Made by a program: the position numbers and the translations under genes. Below, piece by piece: positions 49,101 through 61,474 of a stretch of DNA of 64,000 nucleotides. Where the stretch lies: NCBI GenBank assembly GCA_013398955.1, contig VWPU01001264.1:62001-126000 (forward strand), written 5' to 3'. How positions within the stretch are numbered: the stretch's first letter is position 1; each line of letters begins with the position of its first letter. This DNA is from Callaeas wilsoni. Taxonomy: Eukaryota; Chordata; Aves; Passeriformes; Callaeidae. The notes under the pieces were generated by a model that worked only from the letters and a program-made list of their open reading frames with translations, was not told where the DNA came from and did not search any database.

Positions 49101-49970
49101 TTACAAGAGTCAACAGAAAAAAGTTGTAGTGGGACAGATACGTATGACAGGAACAAAAAACATGTGTTTTTTAGTAGCATGGACAGTTAACTGTTGGCAT
49201 AAACTCCCAAGAGAAAGATTGGATTTTCCATCTGGGGAAGATGTGCAATCCAGAGATTTGTTGGCTCAGTAGAGGATTAACTGGATACAATTCCGTAGTC
49301 TGTGCTGTACAGACTTTATCCCACAGCATGGTATCTGTCGGCCTTCAAGAAATTTGCTGCTTCTCCAAACTGGACTTAAAAACTCAGGTAGCATGATACA
49401 CACTCTATATTGCTGTTGATTATCCTAGCTGTAACAACAAAATCTGGCTATTAAACCAGCTGTAGGAAGAACTGGTCAGTCTGGCCCTTCTCTCAACAGG
49501 TTAGTTTAACTGATGGTTTAGGTACCATTTTGTCTTTCAGACCACAGAAATAACTGGGAGTGATAGTTTCCACTCTAACAAAGTATAACCAGAGCATATA
49601 GGACATATGGTTGTGGTTTATTTTTGACACAGGATTTTAGAGCAATTTTATAACCCTTTAGCTCCAAAAGCAAGAGGCTACACTTGTCTTTTTGAGCTAG
49701 AACAGCACTATTAATAGCCCTGAGTTAAGTGGTCCTGACTTTCGACAGAAGACAGTGGCTACATGTCACATGGATCAATCTGTATTGCCATTCTCTGTGA
49801 TCAATACTTCATGGTGCCTTTTCCCATAATACTCTAAAAGCCTTTTTAGTATTTGGCTAAGCTTGTGGCATATAGAGTTCACCTCATTGTCTCTTCTAAC
49901 TCTGGGCATGGAAATTGTTCTCATTTATTCAGGGAGTTTTCCTCTTTAGTGATGGAAAGAGTAGTAATGG
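46200..49970. other. Non-coding stretch, no gene recognised
   Basis: Open frames are all below 100 codons (longest 46676-46966 minus, 96). Nothing recognisable as a gene, RNA or repeat family. Confidence 0.6.
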
Positions 49971-49984
49971 GTTACAGGTGAAAA

Positions 49985-50130
49985 TAAGCACACAATTAGC
50001 ACAGTCAGACTCGGGGTTTGTTAGTGCTGACTACTCCTTAATCAGTTGCAATTAACACTAGATGAGTGTTTACTCTCAATTCTCTTAATGCTCGTGTAAT
50101 TGACCACAATAACAAATTTACATCTATGTG
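49985..50130. promoter_or_regulatory. Putative conserved non-coding block
   Basis: Short block rich in TAAT/ATTA cores: 'ccttaatcagttgcaattaa' (near 50037), 'ctcttaatgctcgtgtaatt' (near 50081) and 'gaccacaataac'. Two CpGs are kept in AT-rich DNA. Texture-based call. Confidence 0.28.
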
Positions 50131-50381
50131 GGTGCTGAGGGATTTTTGCTATCCAAAAGTGCACTGAGATTTATAAAACATTTTGTATGTTGTGCAGACA
50201 TTTCAAATAGTAAAGCATGGAATAAAATGTAATAGCTTCAGTATGGGCAGAAAGCAGGTATTTAAAAATCAATGCATTTGGTGTGTAAACAACTTGACAG
50301 TTAAATACCTAAGGCCTGTGGCAGAAATGAAGTCTGAAAACTACAAGTTACGTAGAATAGAATGGTTGTTAAATTGCAGAT

Positions 50382-50485
50382 ATTTGGACTGAATTCCTGC
50401 TTTGTCACCAAATGTCGTATGACCTTTGGTTGTGTGAATTTGTCCTTGTGTCTGTTTCTTTTCTGTAAAAAAATACCCCAAAAGT
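50382..50485 (+). repeat. MIR-like SINE fragment
   Basis: The blocks 'gaattcctgctttgtcacc', 'aaatgtcgtatgacctttgg', 'gtgaatttgtccttgtgtc' and 'gtttcttttctgtaaaaaaa' are collinear with MIR: 'aatcccggctctgccactta', 'ctagctgtgtgaccttgggc', 'aagttacttaacctctctg' and 'tcagtttcctcatctgtaaa'. The order and spacing over about 100 bases make this the clearest MIR copy in the window. Confidence 0.65.
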
Positions 50486-50489
50486 GGGG

Positions 50490-53250
50490 GAACAGCGCAC
50501 TATCCTGTTTCACATGAAAAGAGAAGTATGCTAAATACAGAAGCAAGTTGAGACCCTGTGGTGATGGGGACACAGTAGTACTGGAGGTGGGTAGTACAGG
50601 ATGAAAAGATGGATTAAAGATACAGCATTCAAACTTCCTCTACCCCAGTTTAAATGTTGTGGTTTACTTGCAATTTTCCTATTTGAGTTAATTGCAAGTT
50701 AAAAAGCTTGTAGGTATGATTGTAAAGTGAGAATTTGTAAAGAAGATTAAAAATAAGGTGAAAGTTTGTGGTTTTCTTCATAACAATGAGCCAAGTCTTC
50801 AGCTCATTTGCCTTCTTTCCTGTCTCCATGCTGAGGGGCAATCATAGCTCACTTGTTCTAAGGGGATTCACAAGTGCCTGGGTGGCACTTCTGGGACTGT
50901 GAAATCCTGGTGCTAGAAGTTGTATCTACAACAGCAATATGGGGGTGTTTGCTGCTGGGGACCTGACATCCACACTGTGTGTTTTGGGGTAGACTTTGTT
51001 CAAAACTCCTTCTAGCCTGGCCATATTTATCTGAACATCCACGAACAGTGTGATAAACCAACATAAAGAATTAAAAATGGAACTGGGAGTAATCATGGAC
51101 CACCTCTTCCAGTTCAGTCTCATGTGAAGGAAAGTTTGTGTGCACTAAGGTCAGTGTGTTGGGAACTAAAGTACAGCAGATGAGGACATCAGGAGTTTTG
51201 TATCCTAAACACACTTTTGACCTGAAATGCTAATGTAGATGCTGCCACATAACTCCTTAGGCTGGAAAGAAGTGATAATACACTCACAGTTAAGGTACTG
51301 CCCTCAAGGTTGGTTTTTTCAGTATAAATGCCTAAAACAGTATATGTAAATCTACTGAAGGATCGAGAAGGACAAAGAAATATCAGACCACTTTGTGCTG
51401 GACACTAAAATGGTAGTTTGAGGGTGCTTGTCCCAAAGGCTTTCCAGTTTGAGAGGATGAAGGAGCTGATTCAGTGGAACAAAGTAAGGATTTACAATTC
51501 CTAGCCTTGAAAATTACCTTCCCTGCAGTTTCGGTACTTTTAGTTCAGGTCAGTGCTGGTGGGTTTAAATGAAACATGAATAAAAGTTCAGCAGCAGAGC
51601 TCTACCCTCAAGTCTCTTAGCTTCTAGTCTTGCGAAATGTCTACAACACTACAGTGAACAAATTCACCTGTGTTTCTCTCTTTATGATCTATACTTGTTT
51701 TTTTAGTCCTTGCCTTTTTATTTTATATCTGTAAATAAATGCATAAAAACAGTGTGCAGCAATGCTTTTAATGCTTGGCATGATCATTAGCAAGTAATGG
51801 ATATCTGAATCTTGTCACTGTGTGTGTAAATGCCTACATTACCATCTGCATGCACTACAACAGCACTAAAAAAAGGTTTTAGCAAAGCAAACACAGCAAT
51901 TCAGAGGGGAAGTAGCAAACAAACACTACCCTTAAGAATTGCCAAGTATAATGCTGTTAGTTTAAGTGCTGCATGGGAGGCCTAGGGTCAGAAGCCAACA
52001 CCTTTTTGTGCGTATTGCTCACGGAGGTGCTCAGCAACTGCCATGGTTCAGGTGGAAATTGCAAATGTTGTCATCTGAAGAAGCAGCTTCAAGATTTTCT
52101 TGATCTTCCAGTGCAAAAATTCTGCTTGATAATTTATAAAGGGACCTTTTCTCAATTCTGTAAAGATTACCTATGTCCGTAAAACACAGGTGAGAGCCTG
52201 GAAGTTCACTTCAGCAGAAAATCAGACCTTGTGTCCTCCGGAAACAGCTGGTTTAAAAGGATTGGGAAGAAGGGCAATGGTCACAGTGTACCTGGGGGAG
52301 GAAAGGATCTTTATAAATGGCAATAATTACATGGCAGTTTTTTAAATCAATTTTTCTTCTCTGTGCACACCAAAGACTTGTAACCTAAATAATACAGCTT
52401 TCATTCCTCAGAAACTGCCACTGTCCTAGTTGGGTTATTGGATATTTTGGATCTTCACTACTACACAACCATGCTTCTTGCTGAGTGGTAGGAAATAGCC
52501 AAGATATCCAGCATTGCTTTTGGGTGGGGATTGATAGACACAGTCCTCCAGAACAGCTATAGTACAGGGCTGCTGTTCTGGCTCTACATAAGGTACCAGA
52601 TTTTCCCATTTATTGTTTAATTATTTTAAATTTATTTGTAACCAAATGCACAAGCAGATTCATGACATTCTTAATTACCCCTCTCTTTAAATTCAACACT
52701 GTAATGAAAAGAGCAGAAGCTGTTTTATCTTCCATACCAAAACATAAATCAAATATAGATCTATTTTTCAAATCAGTTAAATGTTCAGTTTTAATAGGCC
52801 CTTTGATACCTCTTCATGAAATGCATTTGCTCCATGCAGCCTGGAGTATATTCCGTGGCCCTCTATAATTTGTGGAAGTGTACATTAGTGGAAAATAATA
52901 GCAAAAGGCTGCCAGAAGACTTTTTGTCTGTACATGTTGTCCTGTTTCTCTTAAGAAGGGTTTCCCCACACTTGTTTTTTGAATGCATGCTTTGTCTTTA
53001 TAATAGGAATGCATTCTTGTTTTGTTTGGTTTAAGAAATTAAATAGAATAAATTGTTTCTGCTTACATGTGTTCTTGACCTGAAAAGTGCTTCAGGACAA
53101 GCTGTCAGAAAAACGCTGCAGTTAAAATGAGGGTGGAAAAGAGGGAGTTTGGGCTTCATGTAACTCGCGTGATTGACTTTTGAGTTTACCTGTTCTTCGT
53201 CATGCCTTTAAACATTCAGTGCTGATCCCTTCAGTGGGTGCACCCAGCTT
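50490..53250. other. Non-coding stretch, no gene recognised
   Basis: Open frames are all below 80 codons. No repeat family or RNA recognised. Confidence 0.6.
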
Positions 53251-53257
53251 TGCCCTT

Positions 53258-53325
53258 GGAATGACAGAATATGCTGAGTTGGAAGGGGTCATCGAGTCCA
53301 ACTCCTTGCCCCTCGCAGGAGCTCC
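53258..53325 (-). repeat. CR1-type LINE 3' end (short fragment)
   Basis: 'gacagaatatgctgagttgg', 'aaggggtcatcgagtccaac' and 'tccttgcccctcgcagga' are the reverse complement of the avian CR1 3' end ('tcctgtgcagggccaggagttggactcgatgatcc…ccaactcagcatattctgtgat'). It is the same subfamily region as the copy at 44231-44365 but in the opposite orientation and shorter. The ATTCTGTGA-like terminal repeat sits at its left end. Confidence 0.88.
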
Positions 53326-53339
53326 GGGACTGTAGGAAA

Positions 53340-54860
53340 TCAGGTTTCTTTCAGTGCATGGCGTAGGGACAGTTGTGGTCTGTTGTGTGTCTACCCCACA
53401 ACTAGAAATCACCTCAGTTCCACCTCCTGGCTGTGAGTCTTAGCTGCCCACAGGACTGCCAAGTCCAAGTGCTGAAATACCCTTCAGTGGGACTCTGCAT
53501 TTCTGTGATGGCTTCAGATAGTCTGTGCTTTTAGTTTACGACCTTTTTCTCTCTACTCAGATTATAGTCTGTGGGTTCCACTGGGTTTTCAAGCTTTTCC
53601 TGGAAAAGTGGACCTCATTTTAAAATGGAGGTTGAAATTGTTGTTTTCACTAGTCAAGGCTGTAGAAGAAGAATCTCAACCATTCAGAAACTGTGGTAAA
53701 ACTGAGTGGCTTCTGATACTCAGAAGCTTAGACAGTGTTTCTTTTAAACAAACTTTTATTTAGGGTTGAGCTGTTATGGGAATATGTAACAACACATGAC
53801 ATAAAAAGTCCCATGGTATAACTGCATGGGTTTCTTCTCTCTCATGCTCAGTAGTTCTTGTTCACCCAATAGCAGTGGCCTTCCCAGGCAATTAAATATA
53901 ACATACACTCAGTGAACAGCAAAGTTGGGTCATGGGTGTGTCAGAATAACCACACTATGTAAAAGCAAAGATCCCTCTAAGTCAGTACAAATAAGCTGTC
54001 AATTCATGATGCTGAGAGACCAAATATGAGAAGTTAGATCACGTAGTGGATCCTGTCCTGGTACGGTGTCTCACTGCGTGTCAATCAGCAACTGAGGGAT
54101 TTCCTCAGACATGGAAGACATCCTGGAATTATGAAATACAAATTATGTTCCTGTAGCACTCAGAAATCCTGGGCTGTGAATCAGAAAGCTATTGTGTTTG
54201 GTACTCTGTGAAACAGAGAGCCTGTCCTTGTTGCAATTTTGAATCTGTTGGGCTCACCATAAAATATTATTTGCATAGTCTGATAAAAGCAGATACAGAG
54301 CTAGACTGTGGTTTTTCAAGCCATGACCTGTACATTTAACTGTCTTTAAGGGATTAGCCCTTTCACAGGTGCTTGAGGCTGCAGTCCCACGGGATGTCCC
54401 TGGATTCATGTGCAGAGGGGATGTGGGTTCATCCGGTGCCCTGGTGCTGCAGGAGGGCCGTGAGGAGCACGGGCAGTGTGTCATCTCAGCTTTACTCATC
54501 CGAAAACTCTACCCCATACTTGATGTGAGCACACGTTTGTAGCAGGGGGAACGAATTAACATGAAAACTTTTGGAAATACTTTAAAAAGCAGAGAAGGAT
54601 AAGACATTCTCCAGTATTTTTCTGTGCAAGGGCTGAGGCTTAAATTTCAGTATGCACTTGAATTATTTACGAAAATGAAAAAAAAAGGCATTTTAGAAAC
54701 GTGTCTACTCAACTATTATAAAAATAATCAGTGAGACAACAAATAATTTTTTTCCCTGTATTTCTATCAGGATGCCATTAAAAATCAGTAATTAAAAATG
54801 GTTGTATTTCCATAATAGAAATATTTTCTATATAGATGGTTCTTTGCACTTGAACTATGT
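53340..54860. other. Non-coding stretch, no gene recognised
   Basis: A GC-richer patch at about 54370-54500 carries an 81-codon minus frame (54254-54499) of no recognised family. The rest is AT-rich and featureless. Confidence 0.55.
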
Positions 54861-54877
54861 TGGTCGAAATAGAGCTT

Positions 54878-54936
54878 TCCTTTTTTGCCTTTTCTTTTTC
54901 CTTTTTTTTTTTTTTCCCTTTTTTTACCTCCTCTTC
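54878..54936 (+). repeat. Long polypyrimidine tract
   Basis: Nearly 60 bases of T and C with one G and one A, ending in 'cctcctcttcag'. It would serve as the pyrimidine tract of a strong 3' splice site on the plus strand, and is otherwise a low-complexity repeat. Confidence 0.85.
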
Positions 54937-54938
54937 AG

Positions 54939-55029
54939 GAGAAAGACAACTTTTCTCTCATGAGACCTCTCTTGCCACTTGCTTCCTGATTTATTATTTC
55001 TTGGATGCTACTTTCACTGCAGGAAAAAG
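54939..55029 (+). other. Possible exon (91 bases), hypothesis only
   Basis: Bounded by a long pyrimidine tract plus CAG on the left (AG at 54937-54938) and AAAAAG|GTAGGA on the right (GT at 55030-55031), which is an acceptable 5' splice site. One of three frames (starting at the third base) is open throughout, giving a 29-residue peptide that includes SHETSLATCFLIYYF. The other two have stops. I recognise no protein. Could be an exon of a non-coding RNA or, more simply, chance. Confidence 0.18.
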
Positions 55030-55039
55030 GTAGGAAGCA

Positions 55040-56990
55040 TTTTTCTAAGCAGCAGGTTGCCATTGTAAAATGTCGTAAAAATAAACTAGAAATTTGATGT
55101 GATTTTTAAATTAATAATCCCAGAGCTAAGCAGTTTAAAAGGTTGACCTTTTTACTTCCTTCATTTTTAAAATTTTTATTTTTCTTTACTTTCAGCCTTT
55201 AAATGGCAGGAAGGTAACCTTTAAAATCTTACCCTTTAAAAAAAAATATTTTTGTTGCAAAGACACTATACTATATAAGATACTTATTTTTATATTGAAT
55301 AAAAGAAATATAGTCAAATAAGATAATTCTTGGTATTACCTTGCAATCATTTAAATAGAAGTTATGTTGTTCTTACAATACTTACTGGCTGTAGCAGCAA
55401 TGCTGAAAATTATTAAAATGTGTCAGTATCTGTTAAAAATCACCTGTGTGACTTTCAGCGAAGGACCCCTTTTGTACAGGATGAGGACAGGAGCTTTTGC
55501 ACTGTGATGTGATTATTCAAACTGCCGTGACCATAACGCTGGGGAGATGACAGTGACCTCTTAGCCTTGACAACATCAGTAGCAGTCCTTCTTTTCTGGC
55601 TTCAAATCTTCTGTTGTTGTTTGCCTTACGGAATGAAATGTGCAGAATCAGTCCACAAAAAATTCTGCAGGGTTTTTATCAAAATGCATTTTGAGTGCTG
55701 ATGAACACTGTATGTTTGCACACTAAGAATGGAGGATATTGTACCAGAAACATAGGCCTGTGCTTTGCAATGAGTTTCTTCTTTCAAATCTAAAAACAAC
55801 TCCCTCTCAGGGAGGTGTTTGATTTTCTAGTTCTCTGTGATTCATTTAATTGTCTCCCGTTTCCGTTACCTTACTTTTGTTCTCATAAGGGTAGAGGCTT
55901 TGCAAATAAAACTAAAATCAGTACAGGGAATCAAAACCAGCTTGTCCCTGGAAAATACTTTTTTTTTTTTTTTCCCTTTAAATAAAAATATACTTTTGAT
56001 CATGTAAATAACTGCTTTTTGTGAAACCTTGCAAAGACTTAGGTGAATGCTTAATTTCATTCCCACATTCAGCCCAGGGGAGTCCTTACAACAACTGCTA
56101 TGCAGAGACTGGGGCAGGCCAGCAGGAGACAGGTTATGTGATTTAAGGTTAGGGCATGGATGCTGGGGTTTGATATCAGAGATGGTTTTGTCTGTCGTGT
56201 TGTCAGTTGTGTCTGTGTGGCACTTGTGTGGTTTAGCAGTGATGAGTCTGTGGAATGAATAGGAAACACCTGAGATTTAATTTATATATTGGGACTTCTG
56301 AACATTTATCCCTTGCTCACTTTTATAATCTGACTTCAGAGCTGAACAGGATGACATAATAGGGGAAATTCAGATTTTTTTCTTTAAGGAAAAAATAAAA
56401 AGAAAGGAAAAACAGCAATAAAGCAGGAGGAGAGAAAATACCTCTACGAATGCAACAGACATAAAAGAAAGTAAAGGAAAGTTAAAAATTACCATAGGGC
56501 AGGCAGGACACCTGCTAAAGAACCTTCTGCTGCCTCTCACAGCTGGAAAGAAAAATGAAAGAGATGCAAACAACTGTTCTGGAAGCATGAAATCTGCCTT
56601 TTGTCTTTTCACCCCTCCCTTTCTGAACAGTTACAGTATGCAAAATTTAGGGGAATCTCAAAGTCTGCAGAGGGAAAAAAATTCAGCAGGCTCTGCATAT
56701 AAAAAGCTGAGCCATGGAAGTGTGCCTCTTTGAAAACAGGAGCATGTTTGGGAGCTTCCCGGTGCATTGAAGAAAGTGGTAATTAATGCATAGTGAATGA
56801 CTTCGAATGGAGGTTGAATAGGGGCATAACAATGGGAAGTTTTTTTTAGGTTAAAGTGTTGGAAAAAGGAAAGCTGTTAAAAGATAGCTACTGTGAAGCT
56901 ACAACTTCAATCCTTGTCTTCTCTGACTTTCCTTTATAGACTGTGGTGGGTTTTGTTTTGTATGGGTCTCCAAATACAATGAAGTTAATT
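55040..56990. other. Non-coding AT-rich stretch
   Basis: No open frame above 80 codons. A run of 15 T lies at 55959-55973. Very AT-rich at 55080-55440. Nothing else recognised. Confidence 0.6.
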
Positions 56991-57062
56991 TGCACCAATT
57001 TCATTTTGTGTATGCTTTGGGAATTTTTTTTTTAAGTTTTTTTTTCCCCCTCTTTTTGGCAG

Positions 57063-57216
57063 GGCTTGGTTCTTTGATGGTGCTTTTGAGCAAATGGTTT
57101 GCCCAAAGTTCAGATGATGTTAGCTCCATCCTCTTTTTCATTTACAACATCAAGGGGATTACAGAGAATAACTTTGTTGCCCAACATCAAGGCTATATCT
57201 TCAGGCTACTAGAAAG
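57063..57216 (+). other. Possible exon (154 bases), hypothesis only
   Basis: Preceded by a T-rich and C-rich tract ending in 'tttttggcag' (AG at 57061-57062) and followed by AGAAAG|GTAGTT (GT at 57217-57218). One frame is open across it, with 51 whole codons beginning LGSLMVLLSKWFAQSSDDVS and ending GYIFRLLER, while the next codon after the donor is a stop. The peptide matches nothing I know. The frame's N-terminal extension (from 56990) is the translated pyrimidine tract. Needs transcript evidence. Confidence 0.2.
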
Positions 57217-57224
57217 GTAGTTCT

Positions 57225-60100
57225 CAGAAAGTGTGTCTTCTAATATTTTAGAACCTCCACAGGCTTCAGATAAAACAAGTATTAAATACAAAAAGCTCAC
57301 AAGGATCCCAAGGAAGGTTAAACTCACACAACCTCCTTCATGTTGAACACCTGAAATGTATTTTTTAGACTGTTGGAGTGTTATCATAGTGAAGACAGCA
57401 GTGAAGTCTCATATAACTGAAGACAGAAAGAATAAAAACCAGCACCTTGTTTAAAGACAGGCAATTTTTAATGGAACCTAGGCTAAATATAATCTACTTT
57501 TGCCATCGAAAAGGGAATTTGGAGAGTGAGCAAGTCATTTTGGAGTGGTCTAGGGGGTTGATATTTTATGGGATCATAAGGTAGTAGATCTGCAATTCTG
57601 CTATGCTTGATCCAAGGCCAAAATTTATAATGTTTAAGGACAGAAGAAATGAAATGGTTTGGAGAAATAAAATAGAGAAGCTAGTGGGCTCAAAATAATT
57701 CCAAATATTTTCTCGTGTTGGTAGTTCTTAACAGGACTTCTGGCTTGGAGTATTTTAAACTCAGCATCTCAATACCTATCGTGTAAGTCTTTATTTTTTT
57801 CCTAAGGAAGATATGAAATTAAAAATACCCTACAAAACTCCCCAAATAAGTTTTGTTTTCCAGTTCTCTAGAGGCAGGCTGAGAAAATATAATATTTGCT
57901 GCACACAGTCTGATAAAGCTCTTTCTCTCCAGGACATCCCATCGGTTCATTTTTGAAAGGGAGGTGGGTCATGCTGGTTAGCATACAAGAGTATGCGAAT
58001 TTGATTGAAAAGTTATCTCCTTTTGCTGCTTCCATAGAGCTGTTGTCTGTCCTGGTCAGGTGCATATCCTTTCCCACTACTTAACTCCAGCAGGTGTCTT
58101 ATTACCCTCCACTCCTTAATGATTGTAAATGGCCTGTGAATTCTCAGGTTCTGGAACAATGCTCTAAAATGACTGTTGTCAAATACTACAGTGATAACAA
58201 TGATGCTGGTTTAGCAGCATCTTTATACTCTTTTCCTTGTGCACACATGTAAACCAGAGTTTCTGACACTGAAGAGATACTTTGTCACTCTTCTACTTTT
58301 GCTAAACGGAAAAGGCTAATATTGTGTTAATTATCTGTAGGCAACTGGATGCATCTTCTGAACTGAATGGAACTCAATGTCTGTGTTTCAACATATCTTT
58401 TACCATGTTAAAACATATATGTATGATATCAATAACTTTCTTGAGAGGGGAAAAAAAAGAAATCCTCAACTGAACTCTGTCCTTCTTTTTTGCAACAGAT
58501 GTTTCAGATTCACCAGGGATAAAGTTGCCAAGCCCAGCTAGAGTCTTCTACTTGACCTGTGAGGTTCTGTTTAACTTAGGCTGAGTTCCTGACTTTTGTA
58601 AATCCTCACTTATCTTTCTGTCTCTCACTCTCTTGGGAAGCCCTTAGCAGCCTGACAGAGCAACACATAAATTCAAATGGTCCCGAGAGCCATGACCACC
58701 AGCCCTAGAGCAGGGTAAGGTGTACAGGAGTCTGTGCAAGCTGCAGGGGGAAGGCTGGAACCTGACTCACCTTTCCATCGTATCTGAGACTTGTCCATCA
58801 GAGAGAACAGTAGCACCACGTGGGATGAAACGTGGGTTGGACTCCTCATGTCTATTGTTCCTTTTTGGTAGATAGTCCAGTGAATTGGGAGTAAAACAAT
58901 GCAGAATTACTGGTGGAGCAGCAGAGGTTGATGCTCTGCATTAATGTGGGAAGGGATGGTTGTGCATGGATTGTCCCGCCCAGTGTCACAACAGCTTTTA
59001 GTCCTGGTAGTCAGCTGTGAGATTTGAGCAATGTTGAAAGGTTTGGGTGTACTATACACAAAATATGGGCTGTTTGGTAATTTTACATGCCTTTAATTTA
59101 CAAAGCTGTGAGCTGAAGTCATCCAAAGCAAGATGAAGTTATTTAGGTAAAGTCCAATGGTCAGAAGGTGAGGGGTACAGGATACTTGGCTGCTGAGCAC
59201 TTTTCAGTTGTTCCCCTTGTGAATCTCAAGCAGACTTTACTGACATGATTCTGTACTAAATACATTGCTCTTCTCCCTCACTGGGTGCTCATGTAAGAGC
59301 AACACAAGTCATGAACATGCACATGTAAACCTGGCACTTCCTGAGTTGAAAAGTCAGTAAAGTTATCCTGCTTTTCTAGGCATGTGTGTGTATGCTACAC
59401 GTCTTCTATAGGGGAAAGAAAATCTGTGTCAGAAAATGTCAGGAAAAGATGTAATGTAAGAACTCCCTCTGCTGTAAAAACTCCCAGCATATAAAATGTG
59501 CTGTAGCACTAACCATTGTGACCCAGAAATAAAATGCCTCCTGTGAATTAGAAAGATACAGAGTAGAATTAACTGGATGACATTTCCCCATCTGGTTTTT
59601 ATTTATTGTTGCCCTTTTCCATTCTCTGTAATTAGTGCATAGAAGTGACAATAGTCATATACTACATTCTGAGCTACGAGGATGTACCAACATTTTGAGC
59701 ATTTTCCATTTTTTTTTCAGTGACACTTTGAAAACTCCTAGCATCTTAACTCTGCTGAAGCCTATTATTTCTGTGAACTGAAGAGACAATTTAAGGCACT
59801 TTTTTTTGTTTGCAAACAATTTTCAAATATAACCTCACACTTTCTGAACTTTTCCCAAGGGCCTCATAAAATCAATAATTGTCCATTTTCCTCCAAGTGA
59901 CTTTAAAATTGATGGTCTCAGGATTCTGAATTCAGATCTTGATTTCAAGGTGCTCTCCATCAACACTGCTGCTCACAGGTGCTCCCAAGCAGAATCTGTT
60001 TCCTTGCAGAGAGAGGAGATGTTTGGAAACATAATGCATCCCGAGCTCCAGGGAACGCAATTTTCCTTTAGACTTTTCTCTAACTTGAATTTAGAGATTG
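57225..60100. other. Non-coding stretch, no gene recognised
   Basis: Only short open frames. No repeat, RNA or regulatory texture recognised. Confidence 0.6.
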
Positions 60101-60103
60101 TGT

Positions 60104-60188
60104 TGCATTCCCTGCCAATGAGATAGAGTTGGAACCAGATGGTCCTTAAGGCCCCTACCTCCACAGCCATGCTATGACACTATGAGGA
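60104..60188 (+). repeat. CR1-type LINE 3' end (short, old)
   Basis: 'gagttggaaccagatggtcc', 'ttaaggcccctacctccac' and 'agccatgctatgacactatg' follow the avian CR1 3' end of the type 'ggttggaactagatgatctttaaggtcccttccaacccaagccattctatgattctatga'. The last 20 bases preserve the ATTCTATGA repeats as 'gctatgacactatga'. A different subfamily from the copies at 44231 and 53258. Confidence 0.75.
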
Positions 60189-60199
60189 TTCCATGTCCC

Positions 60200-61440
60200 T
60201 TCCCACCCCAACCATTCTCTGGTGTCTCATAAATACCAACGGTGCAGAAAGAGTCTGCTCTTCATCAGTGATTCAAGTTTGACATCAGCTTGACTTGTTT
60301 TATTTTGAAGGCGGGACATTAACAGAATCTTGCCACATATAAATGTGCTTAGTCCTATGTTACCCTGATCTTAGGGCTTTTTTCAGCAGGGTTTTGTGGC
60401 AGCTTGGCAATAAATCAGTTCTGCTGGCAGAGGGTGATGAGACACTGAGCTGGTGACCCCGCTAGCACTGGAGATGGGCGACAAGGACTAGTGGTACCAG
60501 TCAGGTTATTCTGAGAGTATAAAAATAACATCTCCAGAGCAACCACTCCAAGCCTGAAGCTATTTATCCATAAGAAATGATTCTGTAAGGAAAACTGTTA
60601 AAACCTGTAGCAAACTTTATATACAGCAAAAAGGGGAAGAATGTGATATAATTTCCACAAAGACATAAGAGCGTGACAAGTGTGGCTGAAAATTGAAGGT
60701 TCTTATAAAGTACAGGTACACTAGATAGTCCAAAAATCCATGACTCTACAGCCAAGAAAAAAGCCTAAAAGCCTTTTCTAGCTCAGCGTTGAGGTGAAAG
60801 CAGAGATTAGAAATAAAAAAGCAATTTATAATGAATAGGAAAAGGGACACTAACAACAATTGATATAGTTCAGAAGTTATGAAGTGTAGGAAGTTGATAA
60901 CAGCCACTAAAGCATCCAGGATAAAGCCATGTGAAAGGACAATAAGAAAGTTAAAAATGTGGGATTTTTTTTATGAAGAGCAACACTGTGGCATAGCTGT
61001 GTTACTGGACAGGGATGAGGAAAAACATCTGTTGTGTGGTACACACAAAAGTAGTGGTATTTTTGTCTTTGTTCAGCATAAAGGAGACCCCCCCAAAAAG
61101 ATGTTCTTATATACAGGAATATTGACAGAGTTTTGGAAGTCAGGAAGATCGTTAATGTTCTGTCAGTGCTCAGGATTACAGTGGTAAAAACAAGCTGATA
61201 TATGAGTTATCCCTCCTGGGCAAAACAATGGAAGATTGGTGTTGGTTTGTTTCTATCTGAAGACAGAGCAAAAATTGTTATGTATCATTTCTGATGTTTC
61301 TTCATCATTAAATTCTTCTTCTATTCCCTCCTAGCCGTGAATCCTACGCAGTGGTCAGTGAGTGGGAACAATTAAATACATGTTCCAATGCTATGTGGTA
61401 GAAAGAGGAATATAGTCTTTAAAATGGCACATTATGAATA
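60200..61440. other. Non-coding stretch, no gene recognised
   Basis: The largest frame is 102 codons (60879-61187, plus), basic and unrecognised. 60400-60540 is unique sequence with a few CpGs and a TATA-like 'gagtataaaaataac' at 60515-60529, but no downstream gene is visible. Confidence 0.55.
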
Positions 61441-61448
61441 GAAGTTGA

Positions 61449-61469
61449 TTTTTTTTTTTTTTTTTTTTT
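61449..61469 (+). repeat. Poly-T tract (21 T)
   Basis: Uninterrupted run of 21 T. As with the tract at 7162-7184, no retrocopy is recognisable beside it. Confidence 0.9.
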
Positions 61470-61474
61470 GCTCT

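Noticed and set aside
60515..60529. TATA-like GAGTATAAAAATAAC
   Set aside because: No downstream open frame or transcript feature; AT-rich background makes such matches common.
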